From contig NC_135187.1 of assembly GCF_041146795.1 (NCBI RefSeq), positions 2,109,501-2,173,500 on the forward strand: a stretch of DNA of 64,000 nt. The letters run 5' to 3'. A program made the position numbers and the translations under genes. Within the stretch, counting starts at the first letter, position 1; every line of letters starts with the position of its first letter. Below the pieces are notes generated by a model that was not told the origin of the DNA, did no database searches, and saw only the letters and a list, made by a program, of their open reading frames with translations. Below, in pieces: positions 22,186 to 34,310 of the stretch. Origin of the DNA: Maylandia zebra (taxonomy: Eukaryota > Chordata > Actinopteri > Cichliformes > Cichlidae).

Positions 22186-23097
22186 TAGCACGTAGTTTCA
22201 TTTTTCAACTCCAGGGATCAATCCTGATGTTATAGACAAAAAATTGAGGACAAGCTTGTTGATGTTCTTTCAGGGCAGCTGGAGCTGTATGGTTCAACTT
22301 TACAATTAAGTGGGGAAAGACTTCCAACCCCCCTGCAACGCACTTCATATTTGCAGTGGTTTGAACACTTTTGACAGGTAGCCAGTCTATCACAGGCCAG
22401 CACATAGAAGCACAAACGTATTCGTTCTCACATTTATGCTTACAGCCGATTTAGAATCACTAGTTAACAAAGCAAGCGAGTCTTTGGACTGTGGAAGGAA
22501 GCCAGGAAGAACCCAAACAGGAATAATGAAAGGGCCGACTGGTAGATATGGTCTAAATAAGACTAAATTAGTTGTCAGGAACAGCCTTGAAACGTATTCT
22601 GCAAAAGTCTGTTAACTTGAACAGTCAGCATTGTAGGACATCCTAACACATTTCTGGGCTAACTTTGGGCTTTTGTTTAGAAAATCTGACATATATCTGA
22701 GTATATCTGCTTTTTTGCTTTCAGCCTGTTTGTAAAATCAGTCACTCTGCTGACACTAGACGGGCCACATTTCTGATTGGTCAAAGCAGATTAATTAATA
22801 GATTAATAAAGCTAGCATTGCCCTACTGATTAGAAAACTACTTCAATGTGAAGCCAGATGAGGAAATGATAATCTGGTGTTGTTGGATAATTTAGTGCTA
22901 AGACTGCACACCTTTGCACCCAGTATTCAGTAAGGGTCCTGACAAGACCTCCCTTCAAAAAAAGAAAACAAGCCCTGGATTGGCAAACTTGTTTTCCAGT
23001 ACAGGCTCCGGAAACTTCTGTTCTTCTACAAACTCACCCATTGGATTCATTGTCAGCTTGATGACAATCTTCAAAATGGCTCACAGCCATTTGTTTG
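22186..23097. other. Non-coding, with an antisense SINE-like fragment
   Basis: About 22370-22530 on the minus strand belongs to the repeat family at 9240. The remainder shows no gene. The bases just left of 23180 resemble dispersed-repeat tail text (GGATAAGCATAGAG on the minus strand). Confidence 0.45.
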
Positions 23098-23339
23098 TTA
23101 CTCCCTGTGTTGCCAGAAAACAAAATAATCGCCATCCGTCTTCTCTCTCTCTATGCTTATCCAGTTCAGTACTTCTTCCTGCTGACTGATTATTTCAGAG
23201 CTATTGCTGTAGTACACAAAAACATAATGTGTTTTCGTGTCAGTGTGGGTCCACACGACGCCTGCGATGGATCTATCTTTTGAAACGTGACACGGCAGAA
23301 CGACATCCTGTCCGACCGTAGCTCTGATGGTTGTTATTT
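23098..23339 (-). pseudogene. Broken immunoglobulin V-type exon
   Basis: On the minus strand, after the acceptor TTCTGTCTTTCAG, the frame starts E-ITTIRATVGQDVVLPC, then VSKDRSIAGVVWTHTDTKTHYVFVYY. This is the A-B-C-C' strand pattern of a V-type Ig domain, with the B-strand Cys and C-strand Trp as in butyrophilin/B7-like or other fish Ig receptors. From about 23179 the sequence changes to repeat-like text and stops at 23098-23100, before any F-strand Tyr-x-Cys. The domain is therefore truncated. Confidence 0.65.
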
Positions 23340-25793
23340 CTGAAAGACAGAAGCAACAACACAGAACAGAAAGGTTGGATTTAAAGCGTCTGTGATGCCA
23401 AACAAACCAGAATCCAGTGTGTGCTAAATATGAATAATATTATTGAAAATCACATGAGGAGAAACTTTTAGAAAATCAACTGCCCACAAACAGAAGTCAA
23501 ATAACAACTTCAACCTTTCACAGCGTAAGAATCGTCTATGAGATGATGTCACGCTGGAAAACATGTCTCCCTTCCTCAAACAGAAACTGAGTTTTTACAC
23601 AATCTGCTCAGTATCACAGTTACAAAGTAGAAGTACTGATGTCGTGATGTCAATGTTGATAATTTGCTCATATACATATTTCCATGCCACATATACACGT
23701 GCACCCATGGCACTTTATTGATGTATGCAGAACAACAAGGTCTTAAAATGTCTTCATTCCTGCAGCCTCCTACATGATGCATCTCAGAGTGGATGAGTCA
23801 CCCACTTCACACCACATCTACGGTACCATTAGAGTTACCTGAACCTGGAAGCTGAGCTGGACTGCACTAAAAATAAAATCACATATGGAGGTTTAGACAG
23901 ACTACTAATTACATAACGATCAGTAGTTAAAAGTATGGACAATTTCGAGTGAAGGTGGGTTCAAAATGACTTTTCTAAACTTTAAAAATTGGACTAAATA
24001 TAGTTTAACCTCATAGGACATCACCACAATACTAAATGTTGCTCTTTCAAATGAGCCATATTGCTCAAAGGGACAAAATTGTTGTTTCTCATTTTTTGTA
24101 CACCAAATAAAGAGTTTTGCGCATCGTTACTCAATTGTGACTAAAAATGCATCCCATGAAAGAGTTTGGGTCTTTGGGGGTTAAAGCGAGGTTTTGAATT
24201 GAGTCTGCAGGCTGACGGTGTTTCATCATTTCATGTTGAAATATGATCACATGTTTAAAGTGAGATCAAGCAGCATTTTTATTTTAAAACAGTTTCATAA
24301 AACAATAATTAGATCTCAAATATTTTATTTTTTACAGCGCATTGTCTTCTGTGTCCTGATTGGCTGTAGACCATTTTCAGTCAATCTCGTGTCGTGTCTC
24401 CTGTACTGCACCGAATGTGTTCAGCTTGTCAAATTTACATAAATGTTCACTAGCAGAAGAAAACAAACACAACAGTGTCGACGTCAAAGGATTATAAGGC
24501 GCATTAAGTGAAACCAAACAGTCAGATGAGTCAAACTTTACTCAACTCATTCTTCTTGCTTCCTCTACTTCTGTACCATTGATTCATTAATGATTCATTA
24601 GTGTTGAACTCTCTTGCAGCTGCTCTATTTCCATGTTCTGGACCTAAAAACAGGGTTCGATCTTTAGTTTCATTCTATAATACTGGATTTATTTTTCTAC
24701 GTAAGTTTGATCTTTGAGAGTTTAAACAAGAGAGAAAAGTGTGAAAATGTTCATGCCTGTCTGAGAAAAGTGTATAAAGTGTGTAGTGAGGGGTTTTACA
24801 GCCTTAAAACATCTATGATAATTGTAAGAAATAAAGTTCACTACTTTGCTGATTTCATCTTTCGCAGGTTATTTTTAGAACGTAACTCCCGCGATAAACG
24901 AGGGACCGCTGTATTAAAAATGAATTTGCAGACAATGAGAACGTACAACATTTTATATTAACAGAAACTAGCTATGACTTGAATTTCAGGCTGAAGTTGG
25001 ATTTTTGTTTTTGGTTATGTTCTTTAGTATCTGTGAAACCATTAGCTTAATTATTGCAATTTCAAACAATAGTTTATGCCTTATACATGGAAAAATATCT
25101 GACCCCTACCTGCATCGCTGTGATTTCTACAGTCTTTCAAATCAGCTGTCAAAGGTGGGACATCCAATTATTTTTGGAATTTCAATTATCCATAATTTCA
25201 TGTGAGCTTCACCTCTGAGAGTCCATATTCATAAAGCCATGGTACCAGAGATTTGCCCCAATAAATTGAAGATTTTACCTTCTTTTTTTTTGTTAAATGA
25301 AAGACTTTTAAAATAGCCTCAAATTATTTTAGCTGCTGTCAGTTGAATATTTATATTTAAAATTCAGATGTATAGTTTGTTACTGGATGATTCCAACTTC
25401 AGTGCCTATTAAGGAACACTGATCTTGGACCAGTGAGATTGTGATGAATGAGATAAACATTGTGCTACAAATTTAAAATTATTCAGCTTTCTCTTCTTCG
25501 CTAAATTCAGATGGAGGTTCTGCTGTTTAGTTATTTTTGTTGTGGGGAATCCTGATGGATTCCTCTCATGACACACACCCTAACTTAACACCTGTCTGTC
25601 CTCCACCTGTTCAATTCATAACTACAACGACACCAGTCGCTCACAATTCAGACACTAAGCTTACAGTGCAGGAAACGAAGTACCTAACATAACACAGACT
25701 AACAGAAATACACCTCTCTGTACTTACATGTATAACTTTGACATTGGACATACATCCAAAAGAACTGATTTACATCTTACTTATTAAACTCAC
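23340..25793 (-). other. Interval between the two Ig-gene exons
   Basis: Probable intron of the broken Ig gene. No other exon was found. It contains a small inverted-repeat element at 24004-24184. The rest is AT-rich. Confidence 0.4.
24004..24184. mobile_element. Small TTAA-flanked inverted-repeat element
   Basis: The left end TTTAACCTCATAGGACATCA and the right end, reversed, TTTAACCCCCAAAGACCC form imperfect inverted repeats. Similar in style to 8684-8968. Confidence 0.45.
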
Positions 25794-25881
25794 CTTTAGA
25801 AGATGATGGTGAAAAAGAAGAGAAGAAGAAGACGAGAAGCAGACAAAGAAGAATCAAACCCAGCACAGCTTTTCTGGACAT
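25794..25881 (-). pseudogene. Signal-peptide exon matching the Ig exon
   Basis: On the minus strand ATG at 25881 reads MSRKAVLGLILLCLLLVFFF and ends SSSK plus one base before GTGAGT. This is a typical leader: a positive start, then a long hydrophobic core. The exon ends in phase 1, and the Ig exon at 23339 begins with AA, giving Glu, so the two can be spliced in frame over an intron of about 2.45 kb. I infer one Ig-superfamily gene, broken in its V domain. Confidence 0.55.
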
Positions 25882-26251
25882 GTTTGTCTTCGTCAGCAGT
25901 AGCGGTAATGTCTGAAGTGCTGCTCAGATCTCTTTCCCTTATCTTCTTGAGTTTGGGTGTTGTGAGGGCTTGTAGCAGGGCTAACTGGACACAGTGTCTG
26001 CTATTCATGCGCAGGTTTTCTGCTTCAGCCCCTCCTCCTCATCCTTCAGACTGGGCGCAGAGCTGGAGGTTTGCTGTTCTCTACTGTTCATCAGTGAACT
26101 GTCTTACATCCACATTCATTTAATACTGAATCAACACAAAATGGAGTGGGAGTCTACAAATAAGATCAGATTGCTATATTTATGATATATTTGTCACCTA
26201 TATGAAATCAAACCAATTTTAATATTAGATAAAGATAAGCCACGTAATTAC

Positions 26252-27092
26252 ACAGCGTTCCAAATTATTATGCAAATTGTGTTTACGTGTCATAAAGATT
26301 AAACAAGTCTTTTTTCAATTGAACCCATGGATTGAATTGTGTCTCAGGGCTCTTTGTATCACTGAAATCAATCTCAGACAGCTATGATCATTAGTTTGCC
26401 AGCTGAGCCCAATTAAAGGAAAAACTACTAAAGAAGGAGGTGGTGGAGTCATGTTTTGAGCCGGAATCACGGGAGAGAACTGATCGGCCCTTTAGGGTCC
26501 CTGAAGATGTGAAAATGACCTCTGCAAAGTATGTGGAGTGACTGACCACTTTCTTCCATGGTAGAAAGAGAAGACTTAAAATCCTATTGACAACCTTTGG
26601 AGCATCCTCGAGCAAAAAATATGAGGGTGGGGCAGTTTGCATCCAAACAGCAGCTCGGAGGCTATTCTGACATCCTGCAAAGACATTCAAGCAGAAACTC
26701 TCCAAAATCTCACAAGTTCCATGGATGCAAGAATTGTAAAGCTGATATCAAATAAGGGCTCCTGTGTTAATATGTAACTTGACCTGTTGAGATATTTTTG
26801 ATTGAAATAGCTTTTGATTTCAGTAAAATTGATCTACTAATGCTGCAAATTCAACAAATGACCATTTTCAACCTATAAAATTTTTTGATACTCTGTGTGC
26901 GTAATAATCTGGAACAGTGCATTTTAAGTTTTTTATTTTTGAAAAACACTGGTTCCATTGGCAGTTTTGTACAGTTACGTTTGAAATATACTCAAATGGT
27001 TGATGACTCGAAAATTATGCTGACTGTGTTTTGAATTTAGGAAAATCTAAAACAATTACATTTGCATAAAATTTGGACCAAAGTGCAGCTTT
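26252..27092 (+). mobile_element. Decayed Tc1-like transposon
   Basis: The left end CAGCGTTCCAAATTATTATG and the reversed right end with CCAAATTTTATGCAAATG are diverged inverted repeats. Inside, pieces of transposase survive with stops, e.g. CCTATTGACAACCTTTGGAG (PIDNLWS, from the region of the catalytic Glu). Not functional. Confidence 0.7.
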
Positions 27093-27368
27093 TAAATTAT
27101 GATTTCATTTACTAGGGGAAAAGGTTATCCAAACCTAACTGGTGTGAAAAGTAATCCTCCTCCAAACCTGATAACTGGAGTGCAACCATTGGCAATCAAC
27201 CATTAGTGCTAACTGGCAGTGAGTCTCTCGTCACTGTGGAGGAATTTTACCCACTGTGCTTTGCAGGATATGGATAAAACTAAGAAATCAGGAGGGAGCC
27301 AAATGCTTTTTCACAGCACTGTAAATTAATTCACCTACCTTTAAACTTGTCATTTAAGAGAGACGATG

Positions 27369-27586
27369 TGTCACGGTTCTGGGTCATTTTGACCCAGCAT
27401 TTTTGTCTCTTGTATTTTTGGTATTTATCTATACGATGGTCTATGTTCTGATTCTTTAGTTATCCTGTTTTGAATATTATTTTCCATGTTTCAGATTATT
27501 CTGGTTAAGGGTTTAGTTCTTAGGTTTTGTTTTGGTGCACTCGTTTTCCCTGTAGGTTTAGTTCAGTGTCTAGTCTGTCTAGTCTA
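27369..27586 (+). mobile_element. LTR-like 5' end fragment with CTGGGTC hairpin
   Basis: It begins TGTCACGGTTCTGGGTCATT, and CTGGGTC pairs with GACCCAG. The same start form occurs at 32507 and in the LTRs at 45920 and 48615. It is cut by the Penelope-like fragment at about 27587. 27093-27368 has no gene. Confidence 0.5.
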
Positions 27587-28025
27587 CCCATACCCTGGGT
27601 GCAGCCTGTGGTATGAGGTCTGGTCAATGCCTTGTCTTGTTCTAACTGCTTCAGACATCACCCTCTTCCAGCAGCCACTTCCTGGGTCTTGTTTGACGGG
27701 CTCATAAGTATTTTCGTCAGTGAGTAGTGACAAAATTTTCTCATGATAGTCTTTCTGGTTTAGCAAAGCTGTGCACCTACCCTTGTCTGCCGGAAGGATG
27801 ATAATGTTATTGTCATTACCTTCCTCTCCTCCATGGTGATGTTGGATGCTGGGGGCTTTGCATTGCTGAGACGAAACTTGTGTTCGTAGTTGCTCTGCTT
27901 CCACTTCTGCAATATTGTTTTTTTCAAATTGCTGTTTCTGTGGCTGTGATCAGCTCTACTAGCGGGATTTGTCTTAGCGTGACAACAAAATTCAAGCCTT
28001 TAGCAAGGATGTTTTTCTCTGTTTG
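27587..28025 (-). pseudogene. Penelope-like element reverse transcriptase fragment
   Basis: On the minus strand a first part reads LTQTEKNILAKGLNFVVTL then QIPLVELITATETAI. A second part (27904-27584) reads NIIILPADKGRCTALLNQKD and LLTDENTYEPVKQDPGSG. This is the conserved N-terminal RT order of Penelope-like elements (AKGLNF, then ADKGR, then TY..L..DPT). Stops and frame changes break it, and the catalytic and GIY-YIG parts are missing. Confidence 0.82.
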
Positions 28026-28114
28026 GGTGAGCTGTCTGTCAGACTAATTCTTCACCCTTGGTGTCACATCATTCCCTCTTCTGGCCGTTTAGGACACTCT
28101 CCGTATTTTACTGT

Positions 28115-28860
28115 AAATAAGTAAGTAAGTAAGTAAGTAAAATTTTATATTTATATAGCACATTTCTATATAAAAAGATCACAAAGTGCTTCACAAGTAT
28201 AAAACAAAAGCAGACAAAAGTTAACAAAATGTAATTCTAAAAAGATGTTTTAGTTGTTTTTTTAAAAAAGTGACCACTGAGTCCACAGTCTGGCAGCCAC
28301 AGTGGCAAAAGCTGCGTCTCCCTTAGTTCTCAGCCTTGTGTGCTGAATAACAAGCAATCCCTGATTGCATTACCTCAGGGACCTCCTAGGGACATAGCAC
28401 TGTAAAAGTTCAGTGATGTAGGCTGGTGCTTGTGCTTGAAGAGCTTTGGAGGTCAGAACTAGTATCTTAAAATGGACTGTGAATTCAACGGGGAGCCACT
28501 GCAGCTGTATAAGCAACAGTGTCACAGTATGAGTTCAGTATGAGATACTATAGGGCTCAATTTAGAAATGTTTCTTAAATGATAGAAGCAGGACCGAACC
28601 AGAGATTTGACGTGAACATCCAAAGTAAGAGCAGAATCAAAGGTTACCCCGAGGTTGCTGATAGACGATTTTACAAATGTTGAAAGAGGACCAAGAGCAT
28701 TCATTAGAATGTAAGGGCTGCAAAGGCTGGTGAGGTCCAACATTAGGAATACAGAACATTTTCCTGCATCCTTTTGCATCAGAATATCACGCTTCCAGTG
28801 ATATTCACAGGGGAAAAACAGATTCACACTTAAATCTTCTTCCCTATAAGCTCACCTGAG
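28115..28860 (-). mobile_element. L2-type LINE 3' end, antisense
   Basis: The minus strand ends in a repeated TTAC unit (TAAG units at 28117-28139 on the plus strand) after a TATATAAATATAAAATTTTA tail. Upstream on the minus strand (28827-28522) are broken RT C-terminal pieces such as LGVTFDSALTLDVHVKSLVR and CFYHLRNISKL. Not functional. Confidence 0.75.
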
Positions 28861-30199
28861 TTGTCAATGTTCTGCATGGCTTTTCTCTTGCTCAATGGCT
28901 CTCTGCCATTTTTCTCTTGGTCTCCGAGCTCCACTCAGTCATGGTGGGCTTGGCACTCATTGTCCAGATCTTCAGGCATCAGCAGTATGATGGCCTCATC
29001 ACTGCATACCAAAGACTGAAGAGTAGCATCCTCTTCAGTCCCTACCTTGCTCTTTATTGCCTCTTGAAGAAAAAAAAAGAAAACAGAACTTTCCAGCAAC
29101 ATTTTGCCAACTTTATTCAAACCACACCACACTGATTAAAATCTGTTAATCATTAGCACCGAGGTCCCACACGTGGTAAATAACATACTCATGGCTTTAA
29201 CTATTTAAGGTCACAACAATAAGGCATTTGTACTGTACTGAATCCCAGTGATCTAACATGCTCCTTTTTTTTTTGCTGTAATTTCTAGGACCCCATTTTC
29301 ATAGTAATTGGTAAATTGACTGAAATTAGGCAGATGGAAAATCTTTCGGTTGAGTTGTAGAATCATTCGAATTGCACTGTTGTACTGATGTGTTGTCTAC
29401 TTCTGTCTGCTGGGTCACTTTTTCTCAGGTGAAAGTGTCAGAATAGCATTAGTCTTAGCAAGCACTTGTCTAAGGGTCAATGTCATACTGTGTGTACTGC
29501 ATTTTCTTTTACCTGAAGAAAGACTCCTCAAATCCTTCAAGTTTTGAACTTATCCTAAGGCTCTGAGTACACTCCCAGAGACTCACCAGGAACAAAAATA
29601 CCAAGAACTCATACACAAACATATATATTAAAGAAGGTAGACACTGCATGTTTTGCTGGGTGGCGGAGTGGGGAGGATGTTCATCTGTGATCTGTGTGTG
29701 TTTTGTGGTAAGCACCGAAACATCACTACACAACACCAATGCTGTGGAGACCTCACCTGGTGAAGCTCTGACACAGCAGCTATGGAAGGATTCAGGATGA
29801 AGGACATTAGTAAACATGAGGCAAAATAAGCTGACTTGTCTCTTAATTCATGGTTTACTGTTAAAATGTGTTGTCTCATTCTAAATTTGATTTCAGCAGC
29901 AGGTTTCAATAATGACAGTGGCAGCAGTTTAAGCATTTATAGCAAGTGTGTAAGACAGCGAAAGATAACGTGGGATGCTGTATTTGTTCTGGTACATGTG
30001 TCCAAAAGAATATCTGCCCGAGGGTCTATCTCACCTTAGTTTTCACTGGCTGGCATCAGTGCTTATGTTTGTGTAGAATGATTCATAAATGACCTTGCAG
30101 TATGACTGAATGGAGACAGCTGGGGCCCCTTAGTAAGGTCATGTCGCTAACTGTCACTGCAAACTTTGTACATTGCTGCTGTGTCTGGTTTGTCCACAG
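28861..30199. other. Non-coding stretch, nothing recognised
   Basis: Short chance frames only, e.g. two overlapping minus-strand frames of 102 aa near 29509-29936 without any family signal. Confidence 0.4.
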
Positions 30200-30500
30200 G
30201 CGACCGTGGCTCAGGGGGTTGGGAAGCGCATCTGTAACCGGAAGGTTGCCGGTTCGATCCCCGGGCTCTCTGTCCTGGTCGTTGTGTCCTTGGGCAAGAC
30301 ACTTTACCCTACTGGTGTTGGCCAGAGGGGCCGATGGCGCGATATGGCAGCCTCGCTTCCGTCAGTCTGCCCCAGGGCAGCTGTGGCTACAACTGTAGCT
30401 GCCTCCACCAGTGTGTGAATGAATAGTGGTATTGTAAAGTGCTTTGGGTGCCTTGAAAACCGCTATATAAATCCAATCCGTTATTATTATTATTATTATT
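30200..30500 (+). repeat. tRNA-derived SINE, sense
   Basis: The head GACCGTGGCTCAGGGGGTTG (box A-like) and GGTTCGATCCC (box B) is followed by CCTTGGGCAAGACACTTTAC, a unique body, the tail CGCTATATAAATCCAATCC and a TTA array at 30481-30500. Same family as 5696-6027. Confidence 0.85.
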
Positions 30501-30749
30501 GTCAGTCCTAAGGGGCCCCCTGCTGGTGCTATTGCCTTTGGGCACCAACCAGTTATCTGCCTAACTTAGAGGCACCTCTGCATGCACCAAGAATGCATAA
30601 AGGATTTCAACTGATTTCTATAATCACTCAGAGGCATTCTACCAAAAACATATAATACCTGTCCTGGACTCATTGTGGCGAATAAAACTTGTGTATTCCA
30701 AAAAGTCTTAATACTGACTGAGTAGCTCTATTAAGGAACATGTCATTAC

Positions 30750-31090
30750 CAGTGTTGGGCAAGCTACTTTGAAAAAGTAATTAATTATAGTTACTAGTTA
30801 CTTCTTCAAAAAAGTAACTGAGTTAGTAACTGAGTTACAATATTCTAAAAGTAATTAATTACTTGAAAAGTAACTACTGCGTTACTTTAAAAAAATGTTT
30901 AACCCTCTGGGGTCCAGGGTATAATTATAAGATGCTGAACACAGCTTCAGCCGTCTGTTTGTTGAAAAATAGTAACGGACCACATTTTCTTGTTAGTAAC
31001 TGTAACGGCGTTGTAACGATAGGAATAGTAATTAGTTAGATTACTCGTTATTGAAAAAAGTAACGCCGTTGGTAACGCCATTACTTGTAA
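30750..31090. repeat. Dispersed AGTGTTGGGCAAG repeat, probable non-autonomous DNA element
   Basis: It starts CAGTGTTGGGCAAGCTACTT and consists of runs of AAAGTAATTAATTA and GTAACGCCGTT-type text, a widely dispersed fish repeat form. Right end uncertain. No coding capacity. Confidence 0.5.
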
Positions 31091-31097
31091 AGCCGTG

Positions 31098-31654
31098 ACA
31101 ACGCTGAAGCTGCGCCGGGGCTGGATCTTTCAACAAGACAACGACCCGAAACACTGCTCAAAATCCACTAAAGCATTCATGCAGAGGAACAACGTTCTGG
31201 AACGTTCATCTCAGTCCCCAGACCTGAAAACCTTGAAAACCTGTGGTGTGAGTTAAAGAGAGCTGTCCATACTCAGAAGCCATCAAACCTGAATGAACTA
31301 GAGATGTTCTGTAAAGAGGAATGATCCAAAATACCTTCAACCGCAATCCAGACTCTCATCGGGACCTACAGGAAGCGTTTAGAGGCTGTAATTTCTGCAG
31401 AAGGCGGATCTACTAAATATCGATTTCATTTCTTTTTTTGTGGTGCCCACATTTATGCATCTGCCTGATTTTGTTTAAACAATTCTTGCACACGTTCTGT
31501 AAATCCAATAAACTTCATTTCACTTCTCAAATATCACTGTGTGTGTCTCCTATACGATATATTTAACTGACATTTTTTATTGTAACAACCACGATTTATA
31601 CAGGAAAATAATGACTATTAACAAGGTTGCCCAAACGTTTGCATCCCACTGTAG
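31098..31654 (+). pseudogene. 3' part of a decayed Tc1-like transposon
   Basis: The transposase C-terminal region reads QQDNDPKHCSKSTKAF, then SSQSPDLKP-ENLWCELKRA in broken frame. The end GGTTGCCCAAACGTTTGCAT followed by CCCACTGTAG is a Tc1-type terminus. The 5' half is missing. Confidence 0.75.
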
Positions 31655-32053
31655 AAATGAGCTGAGTAGAGTCATAGGCGCGGGGCTCAGCCAGCAGCCA
31701 GTGGAGAAACCACAGGGGAGCAACATGTACTGAGAGAGGTGAAGTTTAATACCTGACCTGACAGACATAGACAAACAGACACAAGAGCCACCTCCACGGG
31801 ACAAGACTCTGTCCATCTGCATCTAAAGGACACTCCTTCGAGGATGCCAATGTTCACATTTTCAACAGAGAGAACAGGTGAAAACGTCTTCAAGCAACTT
31901 AAAGAAGTCCAGACGCTTTTCTTTCCAAGCTTCTAAGAAGACACAAACATGCATTCCTACCCTCATGTACACAGATACAAATACTCACCTATCATAGAGA
32001 CACACACAAATAAATGCAGCACACATACTCCCCATACACACTCTGTACTCCCA
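31655..32053. repeat. Dispersed repeat fragments shared with 15.3 kb and 3.4 kb
   Basis: 31740-31800 and 31935-31990 resemble 15340-15420. 31868-31925 is the plus-strand counterpart of the fragment at 3416-3475. Confidence 0.5.
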
Positions 32054-32345
32054 GTGTGTTGTTCTTTTACAATAAACAGCAACAATCAGAAAGTGTGTTT
32101 GGATTGACAACAACTGTGATGACACATTATAACCTGTTATTAAAGTTCTGCCCCTGCTTTGATCAAATGTGGGTTACTGCTGGTTAGTTAGTGTGACTTC
32201 ATACAAACCTGTGTGTTACACCAGTGGAAGAAGCTTTTCCTTCATCAGTATTCTTGTTTCTTACTATAGGGGTGAACAGCTACACTAACACTCTCTGGCT
32301 CTATGCTGCCCCCTGTGGTGACAGTTTTGGTTCATATATATATTG
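32054..32345 (+). repeat. Copy of the array's intergenic DNA upstream of gene B
   Basis: Aligns by eye almost base for base with 40678-40960 and 57090-57372, the DNA that lies between a CTLD set and the next cassette I. So gene B belongs to the same tandem series, and the DNA before it is an older unit. Text at 33655-33700 matches 41205-41240, the continuation of this unit after an inserted element. Confidence 0.8.
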
Positions 32346-32506
32346 AAACTAAAAAAAATAATAATAAAGACGATTAAATTATTAAATATTTAAAGATAAT
32401 AAGAAATAAGTTCTGTTTTTATACAATCTGACTTTATAACAGCACATTTTATAGTTTTCATTACATTTTCCCATAAGGTATATAACAAGTGAATAAAGAT
32501 GGATAC

Positions 32507-33330
32507 TGTTAGGGTGCTGGGTCATCGACCCAGTGTTTTTGTTTTGGTTCTTTGATTTTGTTGATTTTATTAAATTCCAGCTGTGACTTATGGGTTATAG
32601 GATTATTCTTAGTTTAGGTTCTGTGTGGGTTTTGTTAGAGTTGTAGTCGTCTGGTTTTCTGTCTGTGATCCATAGTTGCTGTCTTCCCGGTCTGCTGTAC
32701 CCTGTGTCAAGTCTGTGTTTCTGTGTTATGTTTCCTGTTTTACTTTGAAAGTCTGTGTCTCATGTAATGCATCTGGTTTTGCTTCCTTTGTCTCGTCAGG
32801 CCTGAGCTGCCCCAGCTGTGTTTCCCTCCCGTCTCTCATTCCCTGATTGCCCACTCTGTGTATTTAAGGCCTGTGTATACATCTGTCTGTGTCACAAACT
32901 ACCCTCAGCTTGCTGTGTTCTGTCTGTCTGCGTAAGGTTATTTGGAAGTTTGTTACTTTTTGAGTAACGCCGTCGCCTGCAGCGCCACCTCCTGGGGCTC
33001 CCACGCCGGCGCCTGCAGCGCCAACTCCTGCGGCTCCCACGCCAGCACCTGCAGCGCCACCTCCTGGGGCTCCCACGCCGTCGTCTGCAGCGCCACCTCC
33101 TGCGACTCCCACGCCGGTGCCTGCAGCGCCACCTCCTGCGGCTCCCACGCATGTCCTCATTGCGGCCGGCCTCGGGACCTGCTCTATCGCCATCACTGGC
33201 TTTGCGGTCGGCCTCCTGAACTGTTTTTTGGACTTTTGTGTTGTTGGGCCGTTGACCTCGGGAGTTTGTTTTTGAGTTCAGTTTGTCTCCGGAGTCTGCA
33301 CTTTGGGTCCTCCATTTCACCATTCATGCC
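32507..33330 (+). mobile_element. LTR-type element remnant related to 45920-49065
   Basis: It starts TGTTAGGGTGCTGGGTCATC with the CTGGGTC/GACCCAG hairpin. It shares LTR-like text (TTCCTGTTTTACTTTG, GTATTTAAGGCC), a repeat-bearing internal segment at 32969-33150 and an end near CTGCACTTTGGGTCCTCC. It sits inside the array intergenic copy. Boundaries on the right are uncertain. Confidence 0.6.
32969..33150 (+). repeat. 36-base tandem repeat, about five units, Pro/Ala-coding
   Basis: The unit is roughly GCCTGCAGCGCCACCTCCTG followed by GGGCTCCCACGCC-type text. Units differ by a few bases. In one frame it reads PTPAPAAPPPA. It lies within the LTR-type remnant. Confidence 0.85.
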
Positions 33331-33849
33331 TGCACACAGCCTTCACATTACAATTACAAACATCATGAAATCACACATTCCTTAAGATTACTTATTCAGT
33401 ACTTAAATTTAGAAATTAAATTTATATAAAGTATATATTACAGAAGAATCATCATCTACAGTGCATAATAACATCAGAAGGCTCAGAGAATCTGAAAAAA
33501 TCTGTCTGAAATGGTAAAAGGTGAAAATCAATATTAGATCTTTTTTTATATATATATATATAAATCAATACATTTTTAAAGGAATTGATACCATTGGCTG
33601 GTCCCCATGTTTGCCAGGTCTTGAACAAAAGGAGAAGGAAATCTGAAAAATACCTAAATAAGATTTGGCATGATGGTGGCAGTAATGGGAACATTACAGT
33701 CACATCATTGTTTTAGTGCTCAGTGACTGAGAGATGATCTAATGAAAGCATCTACAATCTCAAGCAGTCAAAATGGTGTGTTTCTCTAAAATGCAACAGA
33801 AATAAAAGTGGAGCTGAGAAAGTACAAGCGAAAGGCTGAATTTGTTTGT

Positions 33850-34004
33850 GCTGGCGCCTCTGCCAGTGCGCCCCGGGCGGCTGTGGCTACAGTGTAGCTT
33901 GTGTCAATGTGTGTGTGAGTGGCTGGATGCTTAAAGCGCTTTGGGGTCCTTAGGGACCAAGTAAATCACTATACAAATACAGGTCATTGACCATTTACCA
34001 TATC
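33850..34004 (+). repeat. SINE 3' fragment
   Basis: Matches the 3' half of the SINE of 5696 in opposite orientation (GCGGCTGTGGCTACAGTGTA, AAAGCGCTTTGGGGTCCTTA). 33331-33849 has no gene; it holds a TA microsatellite at about 33545-33562. Confidence 0.7.
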
Positions 34005-34159
34005 TCTAAGCTCACTTTTTATTGAGATCAAAATGCACTTATTCTTTTGTTAAACAAGTGTTTTTATAGTTTGTCTCAGGCTTTACAAATATAAAGACAA
34101 AGAAATGCTCCTCTCAGCACAGCCGAGGTTTTGTGGGTTTGTGCTTCTTTGTTGCTTCT

Positions 34160-34310
34160 GAAAAGTTTCTTCCGTTCTGAAAGCAGGAAGAAGGCCGGCC
34201 AAAAGTGACATCAGTGTCAGGACAGTATATCATTGTATCTGCCAGAGTTAGCAGTGCACAACGGTTAGAGTGCAGTTTAAGCTCCTGCTCAGTGTCTCAG
34301 TCCTCTCAAC
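34160..34310 (+). promoter_or_regulatory. Proximal upstream region of cassette II, gene B
   Basis: Conserved by eye with 50870-50998 ahead of gene D (GAAAGCAG, TTAAGCTCCTGCTCAGTGTC), which suggests promoter and 5' UTR. No TATA box is evident. Confidence 0.45.

Noticed and set aside
30200..30280. Possible tRNA gene
   Set aside because: Box A/B-like text belongs to a SINE head; it lacks a clean cloverleaf and continues into SINE body and tail.
32969..33150. Regular 36-base repeats resembling a CRISPR array
   Set aside because: Units are contiguous with no unique spacers, in a fish genome, inside an LTR-type element.
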